A stretch of 64,000 bases of DNA from Paraburkholderia phosphatilytica (GCF_003443895.1 NZ_QQOA01000021.1:62001-126000); one strand, 5' to 3'. Positions 8,593 to 17,440 are shown, numbered from the stretch's first letter. The notes: generated from the letters alone by a model not told the origin. Numbers and translations are program-made.

Positions 8593-9825
8593 ATGAACAG
8601 CCGTCATCCCGCGATCGGGTCCGGCGCGCAGCCCGACGAAGCCGCGCTCGACGCCCTCGCCGATCTCGACAGCCCTGCGGCCGACACATGGCTCGCCGCG
8701 CTCACCGCGTCGTTCGCGCAAAGCGCGGGCGAACTCGATCGCGCCGCGCTGTTCCCACATGCGAATCTCGCGCGCCTGCAGTCGGCCGGACTGCTTGCGC
8801 TAACCGTACCGCGCGCGCTGGGCGGACGCGAAGCCACGCTGCCGCAGACGCTTAAAGTGGTGCGTGCGGTCGCGCGCGGCGAGCCTTCTACAGCGCTGAT
8901 CCTCGTCATGCAATACCTGTATCACCTGCGACTCCAGCTGAATCCGAACTGGCCGACCGCGCTGAAGGAGCGCGTTGCGCACGATGCGGTCGAGCACGGC
9001 GCGCTGATCAACTCGCTGCGCGTCGAGCCGGAACTCGGTTCGCCATCGCGCGGCGGCTTGCCCGCGACGGTCGGCGCGCGCGATACGAGCGGCTGGGTGC
9101 TGAACGGCCGCAAGATCTATTCGACCGGCAGCCCGGGGCTGACGTGGTACGCCGTCTGGGGACGCACCGATGAAGCCGTACCGCGCGTCGGCACGTTCCT
9201 CGTTCATCGCGACACGCCGGGCATTCATTTTGGTGAACCCTGGAATCATCTGGGTATGCGAGCCACCGGCAGCCATGAAGTCGTGTTCGAGAAAGTGCAT
9301 ATCCCCGCTGAACATGCGGTGGACCTGCAACCGCCGGAAACGTCGGTCGCCAACAGCATCGATCCGCAGACGGCGCAGTGGATGAGCGTGCTGCTGCCGT
9401 CGATCTACGACAGCGTCGCGCGATCCGCACGCGACTGGTTCGCCGTCTGGGCGGCCGAACGCACGCCTTCCGCGCTCGGCACGCCGCTCGCGAGCCTCGA
9501 CTTGTTCCAGCAGACGCTCGGCAGGATCGACGCATTGCTGCTCAGCAACCGGCTGCTGCTCGATGCCGGCGCGCGCGGCGACGTCGCGCCAGCCGAGGCG
9601 CCTGCGATCAAGTATCTCGTCAGCCGCGACGCAATCGCGGCCGTCGAACTCGCGCTCGAAGCGAGCGGTAATCCGGGCCTGTCGCGCAACCATCCGCTCG
9701 AGCGCCACTATCGCGACGTGCTGTGCGCGCGCATCCACACGCCGCAGAACGACACCGTGCTGCGCAATCTGGGGCGCGCCGGTTTCGCGTCCATCCCGTC
9801 CACTTCTTCCATCCCAGCACGCTGA
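8593..9825 (+). CDS. Acyl-CoA dehydrogenase-fold flavoprotein (SfnB/DszC-like)
   Basis: A 410-residue protein of the acyl-CoA dehydrogenase superfamily. It has the N-terminal helical region (LARLQSAGLLALTVPRALGG, about 60-80), the central beta domain (GWVLNGRKIYSTGS, about 170) and a C-terminal helical bundle. Proteins of this kind beside sulfonate genes (SfnB, DszC relatives) are generally flavin monooxygenases or desulfurisation enzymes, not beta-oxidation enzymes. It lies between a sulfonate binding protein and an SsuD-like monooxygenase, 37 and 16 bp away. A 3-sulfinopropionyl-CoA desulfinase is an alternative that would suit the thiol dioxygenase at 4281. Substrate unknown. Confidence 0.82.
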   Translation: MNSRHPAIGSGAQPDEAALDALADLDSPAADTWLAALTASFAQSAGELDRAALFPHANLARLQSAGLLALTVPRALGGREATLPQTLKVVRAVARGEPSTALILVMQYLYHLRLQLNPNWPTALKERVAHDAVEHGALINSLRVEPELGSPSRGGLPATVGARDTSGWVLNGRKIYSTGSPGLTWYAVWGRTDEAVPRVGTFLVHRDTPGIHFGEPWNHLGMRATGSHEVVFEKVHIPAEHAVDLQPPETSVANSIDPQTAQWMSVLLPSIYDSVARSARDWFAVWAAERTPSALGTPLASLDLFQQTLGRIDALLLSNRLLLDAGARGDVAPAEAPAIKYLVSRDAIAAVELALEASGNPGLSRNHPLERHYRDVLCARIHTPQNDTVLRNLGRAGFASIPSTSSIPAR

Positions 9826-9841
9826 CACAGGAGCGAGCGCC

Positions 9842-10951
9842 ATGAGCGTCGAATTCATCGGTTATGTGAGTCATCAGGAACAGAGCGAAATCCATCTGCT
9901 GCACGGCCCCACGCTGAATCCGCCGTATATCGCGGCGGTTGCGCAGGCGCACGAATATGCGGGCTTCGATCGCGCGCTGATCGCGCATTCGAGCGCATCG
10001 CCGGATGGCTTCCAGATCGCGTCGTACGTTGCGCAGCAGACGAAGCGCCTTGGCATCCTGCTCGCGCATCGTCCCGGTTTCGTTGCGCCGACGCTTGCCG
10101 CGCGCCAGCTCGCGACGCTCGACCACTTCAGCGCCGGCCGCCTCGCGGTGCACATCATTTCCGGAGGCGACGATGCCGAGCAGCAGCGCGATGGCGACTA
10201 TCTGCAGCACGATGCGCGTTATCGCCGCACGAGCGAGTATCTCGACGTGGTGAAGCGCGCATGGACCAGCGCGCAGCCCTTCGATCACACGGGGGAGTAC
10301 TACCGCGTCACGGGCCATCAATCGCAGATTCGCCCGTTGCAGCAGCCGCATCTGCCGGTGTATTTCGGCGGCTCGTCCGATGCCGCGATCGCGGTCGCCG
10401 GCCGGCACGCGGACGTCTACGCGCTATGGGGCGAATCGCTCGCGCAGGTCGCCGACACGATCGCACGTGTGCGCGCATCCGCCGCGAAACACGGCCGCGA
10501 ACAGGAAATCCGCTTCAGCCTGTCGCTGCGGCCGATCATCGCGTCGACCGAGGACGCCGCGTGGGCGCGCGCCGAGGCGATCCTCGAACGCGCGAAAGAC
10601 GTGGTGACGCGTTCACCAAAATTCACGGTGCGCCCTAAAGATCCGAAGAACGTCGGCTCGCAGCGACTGCTTGCCGAAGCCGCGAAGGGACCGGTGGTCG
10701 ATCAGCGCCTGTGGACCGGTATCGCCGCGTTGACGCACGCGGCGGGAAACTCGACGTCGCTCGTCGGCACGCCGCGGCAGGTGGCCGATGCGCTGCTCGA
10801 ATATCGCAGGCTCGGCGTGTCGACTTTCCTGATTCGCGGCTTCGATCCGCTGGAAGACGCGCTCGCGTATGGCCGTGATCTGATTCCGCTCGTGCGTGCG
10901 GCAGTGGCGGAGGAAGAAGGACAACAGGCTGAAGCCGCAGCACTGGTTTGA
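9842..10951 (+). CDS. LLM-class flavin-dependent monooxygenase (SsuD-like), second copy
   Basis: A 369-residue paralog of the enzyme at 2352. Both begin MSVEFIG and share LAHRPGFVAPTLAARQ, the ISGG-D-EQ-RDGD block and HADVYALWGES. It has SSASPDGF at the SsuD cysteine position, again lacking the cysteine. It follows the SfnB-like gene by 16 bp with a GGAGCGAG ribosome site, so it is co-transcribed. Predicted to oxidise a sulfonate or related compound with reduced flavin supplied in trans. The two copies differ mainly in their middle and C-terminal substrate-facing parts, suggesting different substrates. Confidence 0.86.
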   Translation: MSVEFIGYVSHQEQSEIHLLHGPTLNPPYIAAVAQAHEYAGFDRALIAHSSASPDGFQIASYVAQQTKRLGILLAHRPGFVAPTLAARQLATLDHFSAGRLAVHIISGGDDAEQQRDGDYLQHDARYRRTSEYLDVVKRAWTSAQPFDHTGEYYRVTGHQSQIRPLQQPHLPVYFGGSSDAAIAVAGRHADVYALWGESLAQVADTIARVRASAAKHGREQEIRFSLSLRPIIASTEDAAWARAEAILERAKDVVTRSPKFTVRPKDPKNVGSQRLLAEAAKGPVVDQRLWTGIAALTHAAGNSTSLVGTPRQVADALLEYRRLGVSTFLIRGFDPLEDALAYGRDLIPLVRAAVAEEEGQQAEAAALV

Positions 10952-10963
10952 TGGCGCGCCGCC

Positions 10964-11004
10964 GGGCGTTCACTGAACGATGTGAAATCATTCACTGAAC
11001 GCCC
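10964..11004. terminator. Inverted repeat between convergent genes, probable bidirectional terminator
   Basis: A 9-bp perfect stem (GGGCGTTCA / TGAACGCCC) encloses 23 bases. Inside, the 11-mer TTCACTGAACG occurs twice as a direct repeat, so alternative hairpins are possible. It lies just after the monooxygenase stop at 10951 and just before the end of the minus-strand gene at 11011. No U tract follows. Confidence 0.5.
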
Positions 11005-11010
11005 CCGCGT

Positions 11011-12048
11011 TCAAACCAGCACGTCGGAAAACACCCGGTTCGCAAAGCGGTCCGAATCCGTCCCGCTGTTCAATACCCCTACCGATTTCAGATCGTCCGC
11101 ATAGAGCGCGATCTCTTTCCTGAACGCATCGCCGGTTGGATGATGGTGATCGGTGTGGCTCTTCAGCATCGCCGTGAGCTGACCCACGTCGGCCTGCGGC
11201 GCATGCTCCGCGAAAATCGCTGCCGCCTGCGCCGGGTTGTTCGCGGTCCATTCGGTTGCTTCGAGCAGCGCCTGCGTCAACGCCTGCGCGGTCGCGCGGT
11301 CCTTGCGGATCAGCGAGCCGCGTACGCCCAGCACGCAGCAGACGCGATGCTCGTACTCGCCGCACAGGTTGTTCGACACCTCGTACAGATGGTCCGATTC
11401 GCGCAGCTGCCAGATGGTCGGATCGCCGTCCGCAATCGCGTGTACCTCGCCCTTCTTCAGTGCCTCGCCAAGCAGGTTCGCCGGATACTGGCGCCAGTGC
11501 ACGTCGTTGTCCGGATCGACGCCGATCTTCTTCAGCGTGATCGCGAAGAAATTCTTCGTCGGGCTCGCCATGTCGCTGACGCCCACCGTGCGCCCCTTCA
11601 GGCCGGCGAGATCGACGATGCCGGACGCGCGCGTCGCGAGCAGACGCATGCAGCCGCCGTGAATGCCGGCCGTCAGCTTCACGTCGAAGCCCTGCTCCAG
11701 CGGCTTGATCCAGCGCAGCGCCATGCCGACGCCCGCGTCGGACTTGCCGGTCGCGATCGCCTCGAGCAGCTGGTCGGTGGAGCCCGCGAAGTTGACGAGC
11801 TCGACCTGCAGGCCATGCTTACGGAAGAAGCCCTGTCTGTCCGCAACGGGAACCGGCGCGGTGCAGATCGCGCCCGCGTTCCACGACAGTTTCAGGTTGC
11901 GCGTGGTGTCGTCCGCGTAGACGCGCGGCGTCGTGAAGCCGAGCGGCAAGCCGCCGCCAAGCGCCGCCGCGCTGACAGCCCAGGTGGCGTTGCGCAGCCA
12001 CATGCGGCGCGCCATGTCGACACGCGGCGTGTCGTCACTGGTGTTCAT
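11011..12048 (-). CDS. ABC transporter substrate-binding protein (NMT1/SsuA-like), second binding protein
   Basis: A 345-residue periplasmic binding protein of the SsuA/NMT1 group. The N-terminus has an arginine pair before a hydrophobic stretch (MARRMWLRNATWAVSAAALGG), which suggests Tat-like or Sec export with cleavage near residue 45. Typical segments are GFFRKHGLQVELVNF (about 75-90), LLEAIATGKSDAGVG (about 98-112) and LKGRTVGVSD near 150. It is the last gene of the minus-strand ABC operon, 117 bp after the ATPase, giving that operon two binding proteins. Confidence 0.85.
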   Translation of the reverse strand: MNTSDDTPRVDMARRMWLRNATWAVSAAALGGGLPLGFTTPRVYADDTTRNLKLSWNAGAICTAPVPVADRQGFFRKHGLQVELVNFAGSTDQLLEAIATGKSDAGVGMALRWIKPLEQGFDVKLTAGIHGGCMRLLATRASGIVDLAGLKGRTVGVSDMASPTKNFFAITLKKIGVDPDNDVHWRQYPANLLGEALKKGEVHAIADGDPTIWQLRESDHLYEVSNNLCGEYEHRVCCVLGVRGSLIRKDRATAQALTQALLEATEWTANNPAQAAAIFAEHAPQADVGQLTAMLKSHTDHHHPTGDAFRKEIALYADDLKSVGVLNSGTDSDRFANRVFSDVLV

Positions 12049-12165
12049 CGTGTGGATTCCCCGTATGCTGGATTGAACTGCATGAATTGAATGAACTGGT
12101 CGAGCTGGCTAAATGAGTTGCCTGAAGATGAACGCTTCACTGACGTGGCCGTGACGAAAGCATCG

Positions 12166-13017
12166 TCATGCGTCGATGCCCAGCTGTGCCAGCACCTCGC
12201 GCCGCAGCGCGACGAAGCGCGGATCGTCGCGATGTCGCGGACGTGCCGCATCGTTGCGTACCTGCGCGACGATGCGCGCCGGCCGCCCACTGAACACGAT
12301 CACGCGATCCGCGAGATACAACGCCTCCTCGACGTCATGCGTGACGAACAGCACCGAGAAACGCGCTGCCTGCCACAACCGCACCAGTTCGCCCTGCATC
12401 CGCAGGCGCGTCAGCGAATCGAGCTTGCCGAACGGCTCGTCGAGAATCAGCAGCGACGGATCGTTGACGAGCGCCCGCGCAAGCGCCGCGCGCTGCGCCA
12501 TGCCGCCCGACAGCTGATGCGGAAACGCACTGGCGAATTCGCCAAGACCGACGAGATCGAGTGCGGCATCAATGCGCTCGTCGGCGCTGCGTGCTGTGTC
12601 GCGTGTGCCGCCCTTCGCTCGACGCGCACCGCGCTGCGCTTCCAGCCCGAGACTTACATTGCGGCGCACCGTGCGCCACGGATAGAGCGTCGGGTCCTGA
12701 AACACGACGACGCGCGACGGATCCGGGCCCGCGACTGCCTCGCCGTTCGCCGACACGGTGCCTTGCCACGGCAGATCGAGTCCGGCGACAAGCCTCAGCA
12801 GCGTCGACTTGCCGCAACCGCTCGGCCCGAGCAACGCGACGAACTCGCCCGGCTCGACCGTGAGATCGACCGCCTCCAGCACCGGCAGCACCGTGCCGCC
12901 CAACGCAAAGCGATGACTGACATGACGGATGTCGATGCGCGCACCGTTGCGCTGCACATTCGATGCCGCCGCCTCGCGACGTTCCGCGGACGCGACGCCT
13001 TGCGTGACCGTTACCAT
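12166..13017 (-). CDS. Sulfonate/nitrate-type ABC transporter ATPase (SsuB-like)
   Basis: A 283-residue ATP-binding subunit. Walker A is GPSGCGKST, the signature is LSGGMAQRAALARAL, Walker B is LLILDEPFGKLD, and the H-loop is VTHDVEEAL. This is the SsuB/TauB/NrtD pattern. The start at 13017 overlaps the permease stop by seven bases; longer in-frame readings run backwards through the permease gene and are not real. It should energise uptake through the permease at 13011-14075 using the binding proteins at either end of the operon. Confidence 0.93.
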   Translation of the reverse strand: MVTVTQGVASAERREAAASNVQRNGARIDIRHVSHRFALGGTVLPVLEAVDLTVEPGEFVALLGPSGCGKSTLLRLVAGLDLPWQGTVSANGEAVAGPDPSRVVVFQDPTLYPWRTVRRNVSLGLEAQRGARRAKGGTRDTARSADERIDAALDLVGLGEFASAFPHQLSGGMAQRAALARALVNDPSLLILDEPFGKLDSLTRLRMQGELVRLWQAARFSVLFVTHDVEEALYLADRVIVFSGRPARIVAQVRNDAARPRHRDDPRFVALRREVLAQLGIDA

Positions 13018-14075
13018 TTGAGCAATCCTCTTTGCCACGCGAGCAGATGGTCGCGCAGCCTGAAGAGCAGCGTGATCAGGCCGGAGCACATCAGCGCCAT
13101 CACCAGCAGCGCGGCGTACATGTTCGAATACGCGGCCCAGCCCTGCGCCCATTGCAGATACCAGCCAAGCCCCGCTTTCACGCCCATCATTTCCGCGACG
13201 ATCAGCACGGAAAACGACGCGCCGAGTCCCATGAACAGCCCGACGAACACCGACGGCAACGCGGCCGGTATCGCGACCCGCAGGATCAGGAACGACGGCC
13301 GCGCCCCGAGTGTGCGCGCGACGTCGTAGTACGCGGAGCTGACGCCCGCGACACCTGACCACGTCAGCACCGCGACCGGGAACGCAGTGGCGAGCGCGAT
13401 CAGGAACACGCTCGCGCTGAAGCTCGACGGAAAGAAAAAGAACGCGAGCGGCAGCCATGCGGTTGCCGGCAGCGGCCCGATCAGCCGCAGCACCGGATGC
13501 AGCCAGTACCCGACCGCGCGCGACCAGCCGATGCTTACGCCGACGACAAAACCCGTTGCCGCACCGATTGCGTAGCCATAAGCAAGCAGACCGAACGAAT
13601 GCACGACGCTCGATGCGAGGCGCGGAGCATCGTCGAAGAACACCGCAATCAACGCCTGAGGCGGCGCAAAGAACGGCCGCGGCAGCCATTCGAGCTTCGC
13701 GGTCAGCACCTCCCATAGCGAGATGCCGATCGCGAGCGCGAGCAGCCACGGTGCGGTGCCGAGCCAGAGTTCGACGCTTCCTTTCGCGCGCCGATCCTGG
13801 TCCGCGTCCACGAGTGCAGCAGAACCGGTCGCGCGCCAGCCCGCCACCGCGAGCAGCACAGACCACGCTGCAAGCATCAGCTTCAGCACGATCAGCCCGT
13901 GGGTGTACGGCCAGTCGTCGAGGTCAGGCCACCAGCGCGTCAGCGCCGCGCCCGCGAACCACGCGAATGCAGCTGCCGCGGCGACCAGCACACGACGTGC
14001 GTCTCCCCGGGGCCATGCGAAACGCCCACGCTCGCCCGCTGCGCGCGAAGCGAGCAGATCCGATTGCGTCGACAT
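13011..14075 (-). CDS. ABC transporter permease (SsuC-like) with N-terminal extension
   Basis: A 354-residue inner-membrane permease. The last 250 residues are the usual SsuC-type BPD_transp_1 domain, with the ARTLGARPSFLILRVAIPAALP coupling helix region near residue 258-279. The first about 100 residues are an extra part with two predicted membrane segments (about 28-45 and 60-78), not found in typical 250-280-residue SsuC proteins. The gene lies between a binding protein 24 bp upstream and the overlapping ATPase. Confidence 0.9.
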   Translation of the reverse strand: MSTQSDLLASRAAGERGRFAWPRGDARRVLVAAAAAFAWFAGAALTRWWPDLDDWPYTHGLIVLKLMLAAWSVLLAVAGWRATGSAALVDADQDRRAKGSVELWLGTAPWLLALAIGISLWEVLTAKLEWLPRPFFAPPQALIAVFFDDAPRLASSVVHSFGLLAYGYAIGAATGFVVGVSIGWSRAVGYWLHPVLRLIGPLPATAWLPLAFFFFPSSFSASVFLIALATAFPVAVLTWSGVAGVSSAYYDVARTLGARPSFLILRVAIPAALPSVFVGLFMGLGASFSVLIVAEMMGVKAGLGWYLQWAQGWAAYSNMYAALLVMALMCSGLITLLFRLRDHLLAWQRGLLKW

Positions 14076-14099
14076 GTCAGCGTTCTCCTTGCATGCGCG

Positions 14100-15134
14100 T
14101 CATGCGTTGACCAGCTGGGTGTCGGAGATCGCCCGCACATCGATGCGGCGCGGCAGGATCGCATCGCGATACGACACGTCCGCGACCTTCTGCAACGCGA
14201 CGATGTCGGCGTCCGTGACGAAGCGCTGCCTGAGCGCGCTACGACGGGTGATCTGCCGCGCCGTATCGAGCGGCGTGCGGGTGAGCGACGCATAGATCTG
14301 CGCGTAGTCGTCGGGATGCGCGAGCGCCCAGTCGGCGGCGCGCTGCAGACGCCGCAACACGTCTGCAATCGCTGCGCGTTTGGCCGGGTCGGTCACGGCG
14401 GTGCCGGATGCGGTGAAAAAGCCGAGCCCGCTGTTGATGCCGCTGCCGTCTCTCAGCACCCGGCCGCCGCGCTGCACCGCGATGCCGAAGTACGGATCGA
14501 AGGTGGCCCACACGTCAATCGCGCCGGATTCGAACGCGGCGAACGCATCGACGGGCAGCACGAAGCGCACGTTCACGTCGTTGCGCGACAGGCCCGCTTC
14601 GGCGAGCGCGCCGTACAGCTGGTATTGGGAGATGCTGCCGCGCGCCGACGATACGCACACCGTACGGCCTTTCAGGTCCGCGACGCTTTTGATCGGCGAA
14701 GCGGCCTGCACGACAATGCCGAGCCCCGCCGCGGAGCCGACGCGCGTCGCGACGATCTTCAGGTCCGGATCGCCGATCGCCGCGGCGAGCACGGGCAGAT
14801 CACCCGCCGGCGCGAGGTCGACCGCGCCCGAGCGCTGCGCTTCGAAGAGCGGCGCCGCGCCCTGGAAATTGGCCCAGCGATACGCATAAGGCGCACCGTC
14901 GAGCACTTTCGCCGCTTCGGCAAGCGCGCGCGTGCCGCCCGCCTGATCGCCGAGTACCACGGTAACGGAATGAAGGTCGATAGTCGCGGCCGCTGCCTGG
15001 GCCGCGCGCGCGTTCAACGCAATGAACGACGCGAATGAAGCTGAGAGCGCGGCGGCGGGCGTCGCACCAAGGAGACGCAACGCGCGGCGGCGGCGCTGAA
15101 GGACGTCTTCAGTATCGTGAAGAGAGGTGATCAT
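14100..15134 (-). CDS. ABC transporter substrate-binding protein (SsuA-like), first gene of operon
   Basis: A 344-residue sulfonate-type binding protein. A long N-region with four arginines (RRRRALRLLG, about 14-23) precedes a hydrophobic segment ending in ARAAQA near 47, which looks Tat-like. Mature motifs include LKGRTVCVSSARGS near residue 155 and WATFDPYFG near 208, close to those of the protein at 7638. It leads the operon binding protein, permease, ATPase, second binding protein. The 45-bp element copy 2 is 61-105 bp upstream. Confidence 0.87.
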   Translation of the reverse strand: MITSLHDTEDVLQRRRRALRLLGATPAAALSASFASFIALNARAAQAAAATIDLHSVTVVLGDQAGGTRALAEAAKVLDGAPYAYRWANFQGAAPLFEAQRSGAVDLAPAGDLPVLAAAIGDPDLKIVATRVGSAAGLGIVVQAASPIKSVADLKGRTVCVSSARGSISQYQLYGALAEAGLSRNDVNVRFVLPVDAFAAFESGAIDVWATFDPYFGIAVQRGGRVLRDGSGINSGLGFFTASGTAVTDPAKRAAIADVLRRLQRAADWALAHPDDYAQIYASLTRTPLDTARQITRRSALRQRFVTDADIVALQKVADVSYRDAILPRRIDVRAISDTQLVNA

Positions 15135-15194
15135 GGATTCTCGCAGGCAATGTCATCGCAAGCGTAGCGATGCGCAATGCCGTTGAGAATGATT

Positions 15195-15239
15195 CAATTT
15201 CGATATGTTTATGCCGCGACACTATTTATGCTTTGCATG
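15195..15239 (+). promoter_or_regulatory. 45-bp element, copy 2 (probable regulator site)
   Basis: Second copy of the element at 2225-2269, ungapped, with the same CGATATGTTTAT block, 10-bp spacer and TATTTA/TTGCATG block. Here the gene it precedes (start 15134) is on the opposite strand, so the element is inverted relative to transcription compared with copy 1. That would suit a site bound symmetrically by a LysR-type tetramer. Confidence 0.6.
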
Positions 15240-15265
15240 ATTTGTCGCATGCGTGAACGAGTGGA

Positions 15266-16669
15266 CTAAGGCGATGCGACAGCAGTCGTTTCGGTGCCCT
15301 TCAACGCGTCGAGAAACGCGTTGCACCACCAGTGCACATCCTGCTTGCGGATACGATCGAGCAGCGCCGCATGACGGTTTACGCGCTCTTCCTGCGACAT
15401 CGTCAGCGCGCGTTCAATGGCCTGTGCGGTGCCTTGCGCGTCGTACGGATTGACGAGCAACGCCTCTTTCAATTGCTCGGCCGCGCCCGCGAAACGCGAC
15501 AGCACGAGCATGCCCGGATCGGCCGGATCCTGCGCGGCGATGTATTCCTTTGCGACGAGATTCATGCCGTCGCGCAGCGGCGTGACGAGCGCGACGCGGC
15601 TTGCGCGATAGAGCCCGGGCAGACGCTTGCGTGCGACATTGCGATGGATATAGCGCACCGGCATCCAGTCGAGCTCGCCGTAATCGCCGTTGATCGCACC
15701 GCAGAGACTATCCATCTGCCTGCGCAGATTGTCGTACGCATCGACGTCTTCACGGCTCGGCGACGCGATCTGGATCAGCGTCGCGCTGTTGCGGTTCTCC
15801 GGATACTGCGCGAGCAGTTCGCGAAATGCATGCACGCGCTGCGGCAAACCCTTCGAATAGTCGAGCCGGTCGACGCCGATCAGAAGACGCCGCCGCGAAT
15901 ACTCCTCGCGCATGGCCTCGAACGTCTCGCGGCCTTCCTTGCCGTTCGCGAGATTCACGAACTCGTCGACGTCGATACCGATCGGGTAAGCGGCCACGTG
16001 CAGCGTCCGGTTGAACGCGCGCAGATGATTGCGGTCGAGCCGCTCGGCCTGCGCTTCGGATTCGACGTAAGCGGCAAAGTGCGTGACGTCCAGCTCGCAC
16101 TGGAAGCCGACCAGGTCGTAGGCGAACAGCGAGCGCATCAGCCACTCGTGCTCGGGAATCGCGGCCATGATGGGCGGCGGCGGCATCGGGATATGCAGAA
16201 AGAACCCAATGCGGTTCGTGCAGCCCATTGCACGCAGCTCGGCCGCGAGGGGAATCAGGTGGTAGTCGTGAACCCAGATGAGATCATCGGGTTTGAGAAG
16301 CGGCATCAGCTTGCGCGCGAACAGCTGGTTCACGCGCCGGTAGCCGGCCGCGAACTGCACGTCGAACTTCGCGAGGTCGAGGCGGTAGTGAAACACCGGC
16401 CACAGCACGCCGTTCGCGTAGCCGAGGTAGTACGTGTCGTGATCGTGCTGGTCGAGATCCAGCGTAGCCAGGGTCACGCGGCCGACGGTCTGCCGGCGCA
16501 GATCCTGGCTGCCTTCGGCCGCGTCCGTCTCGCTGCGTATCTTGCCGCTCCAGCCGAACCAGAGGCCGCCGGTCTGCTGCAGGCTCTCCTTGACGGCGAC
16601 TGCCAGACCGCCGGCCGCGCTCTTGCGGGGATCGGCGGTGCGGTTCGATACGACAACCAGACGACTCAT
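15266..16669 (-). CDS. otsA: Trehalose-6-phosphate synthase
   Basis: GT20 retaining glycosyltransferase of 467 residues that makes trehalose 6-phosphate from UDP-glucose and glucose 6-phosphate, in the cytoplasm, for osmotic and desiccation protection. Diagnostic stretches are the N-terminal VVVSNR, the catalytic GVDRLDYSKGLPQR near residue 250, and TPLRDGMNLVAKEY near 350. Length equals E. coli OtsA. No otsB phosphatase lies beside it. The start is only 7 bp after the HU stop codon, implying co-transcription with HU. Confidence 0.96.
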   Translation of the reverse strand: MSRLVVVSNRTADPRKSAAGGLAVAVKESLQQTGGLWFGWSGKIRSETDAAEGSQDLRRQTVGRVTLATLDLDQHDHDTYYLGYANGVLWPVFHYRLDLAKFDVQFAAGYRRVNQLFARKLMPLLKPDDLIWVHDYHLIPLAAELRAMGCTNRIGFFLHIPMPPPPIMAAIPEHEWLMRSLFAYDLVGFQCELDVTHFAAYVESEAQAERLDRNHLRAFNRTLHVAAYPIGIDVDEFVNLANGKEGRETFEAMREEYSRRRLLIGVDRLDYSKGLPQRVHAFRELLAQYPENRNSATLIQIASPSREDVDAYDNLRRQMDSLCGAINGDYGELDWMPVRYIHRNVARKRLPGLYRASRVALVTPLRDGMNLVAKEYIAAQDPADPGMLVLSRFAGAAEQLKEALLVNPYDAQGTAQAIERALTMSQEERVNRHAALLDRIRKQDVHWWCNAFLDALKGTETTAVASP

Positions 16670-16676
16670 CGGCGCC

Positions 16677-16961
16677 TCAGGACTGCGCGCCGTTCACCGC
16701 GTCCTTGAATGCCTTGCCAGCCGTGAACTTGACGGTCTTCGCCGCGGCGATGTTGATGGTCTCGCCGGTGGCCGGGTTGCGGCCGGTGCGCGCCGCGCGC
16801 GAACCCTGGCTGAACGAGCCGAAGCCGACGAGCTGCACGCCGTCGCCCTTCGCGACCGCCTTCGTGATCGTGTCGATCAGCGCGTCGATGGTTTCGCCCG
16901 TCGCTGCCTTGCTTGCACCGGTGGACGATGCCACTGCATCGATCAGTTCCTGTTTGTTCAT
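16677..16961 (-). CDS. HU-family DNA-binding protein
   Basis: A 94-residue histone-like protein. It has the MNKQELIDAVA start, the GFGSF turn at 47-51 and the DNA-intercalating beta-arm RTGRNPATGE with its proline at residue 63. It binds and bends DNA without strong sequence preference as a dimer. Length and sequence are standard for HU (not IHF). The ATG at 16961 is chosen since upstream residues are non-homologous. Unusually it directly precedes otsA, 7 bp apart, on the same strand. Confidence 0.94.
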   Translation of the reverse strand: MNKQELIDAVASSTGASKAATGETIDALIDTITKAVAKGDGVQLVGFGSFSQGSRAARTGRNPATGETINIAAAKTVKFTAGKAFKDAVNGAQS

Positions 16962-17440
16962 AAGCGGATATCCCGTGTCGTAGTTGTGTTGCGTTGTTGA
17001 ATGGACCGGCGCTTGCGCACTTGCCGCAAACATGACAAATGCGCCCCGGCCGCTCGGGCCTGAAGCGCGCACCCTTCGTACCGTAACCTATCCGGCGCCG
17101 GTTGCACAAGTGCGGGGCTCGCCCGCGAAGGGCCTGCAGCGGGGCTGCGGGCGGTTCGTGGGGCATCGATCCTACCGCATTCGCGGCAGGCGGGCCGCAT
17201 TTCCGCGCATGGCGAACTACCGTTCGCAGCGCTTCCGCGCACCTGTCCAGATGCTGCGCCAATGCGCAAATCGCGTGAAATTTCCGCTAAAACAGCCCTT
17301 AAAAGCGCCTAAACAACGCTTTTTCGCCGCACATCACAATCTGAAACGGGTGCCAGGCATCCGACAAATCATTCGTTTTCAGTACGCGATGCTTTCCGTA
17401 TCGTTCGTACCGCACCCGCATCTTCACCCCGGAAATAAAA
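16962..17440. other. Long non-coding stretch upstream of HU
   Basis: No convincing gene. It should contain the HU-otsA promoter. An imperfect terminator-like hairpin AAAAGCG (17301-17307) / CGCTTTT (17317-17323) followed by a T lies in it and could be left from a lost gene. The part after 17280 is less GC-rich than the surroundings. Confidence 0.4.

Noticed and set aside
13018..13866. N-terminal extension of the SsuB-like ATPase
   Set aside because: It reads out of frame through the permease gene; the ATPase homology begins at 13017.
17301..17324. Terminator-like AAAAGCG/CGCTTTT hairpin
   Set aside because: Weak AT-rich stem with no adjacent gene end; mentioned within the intergenic entry but not called separately.
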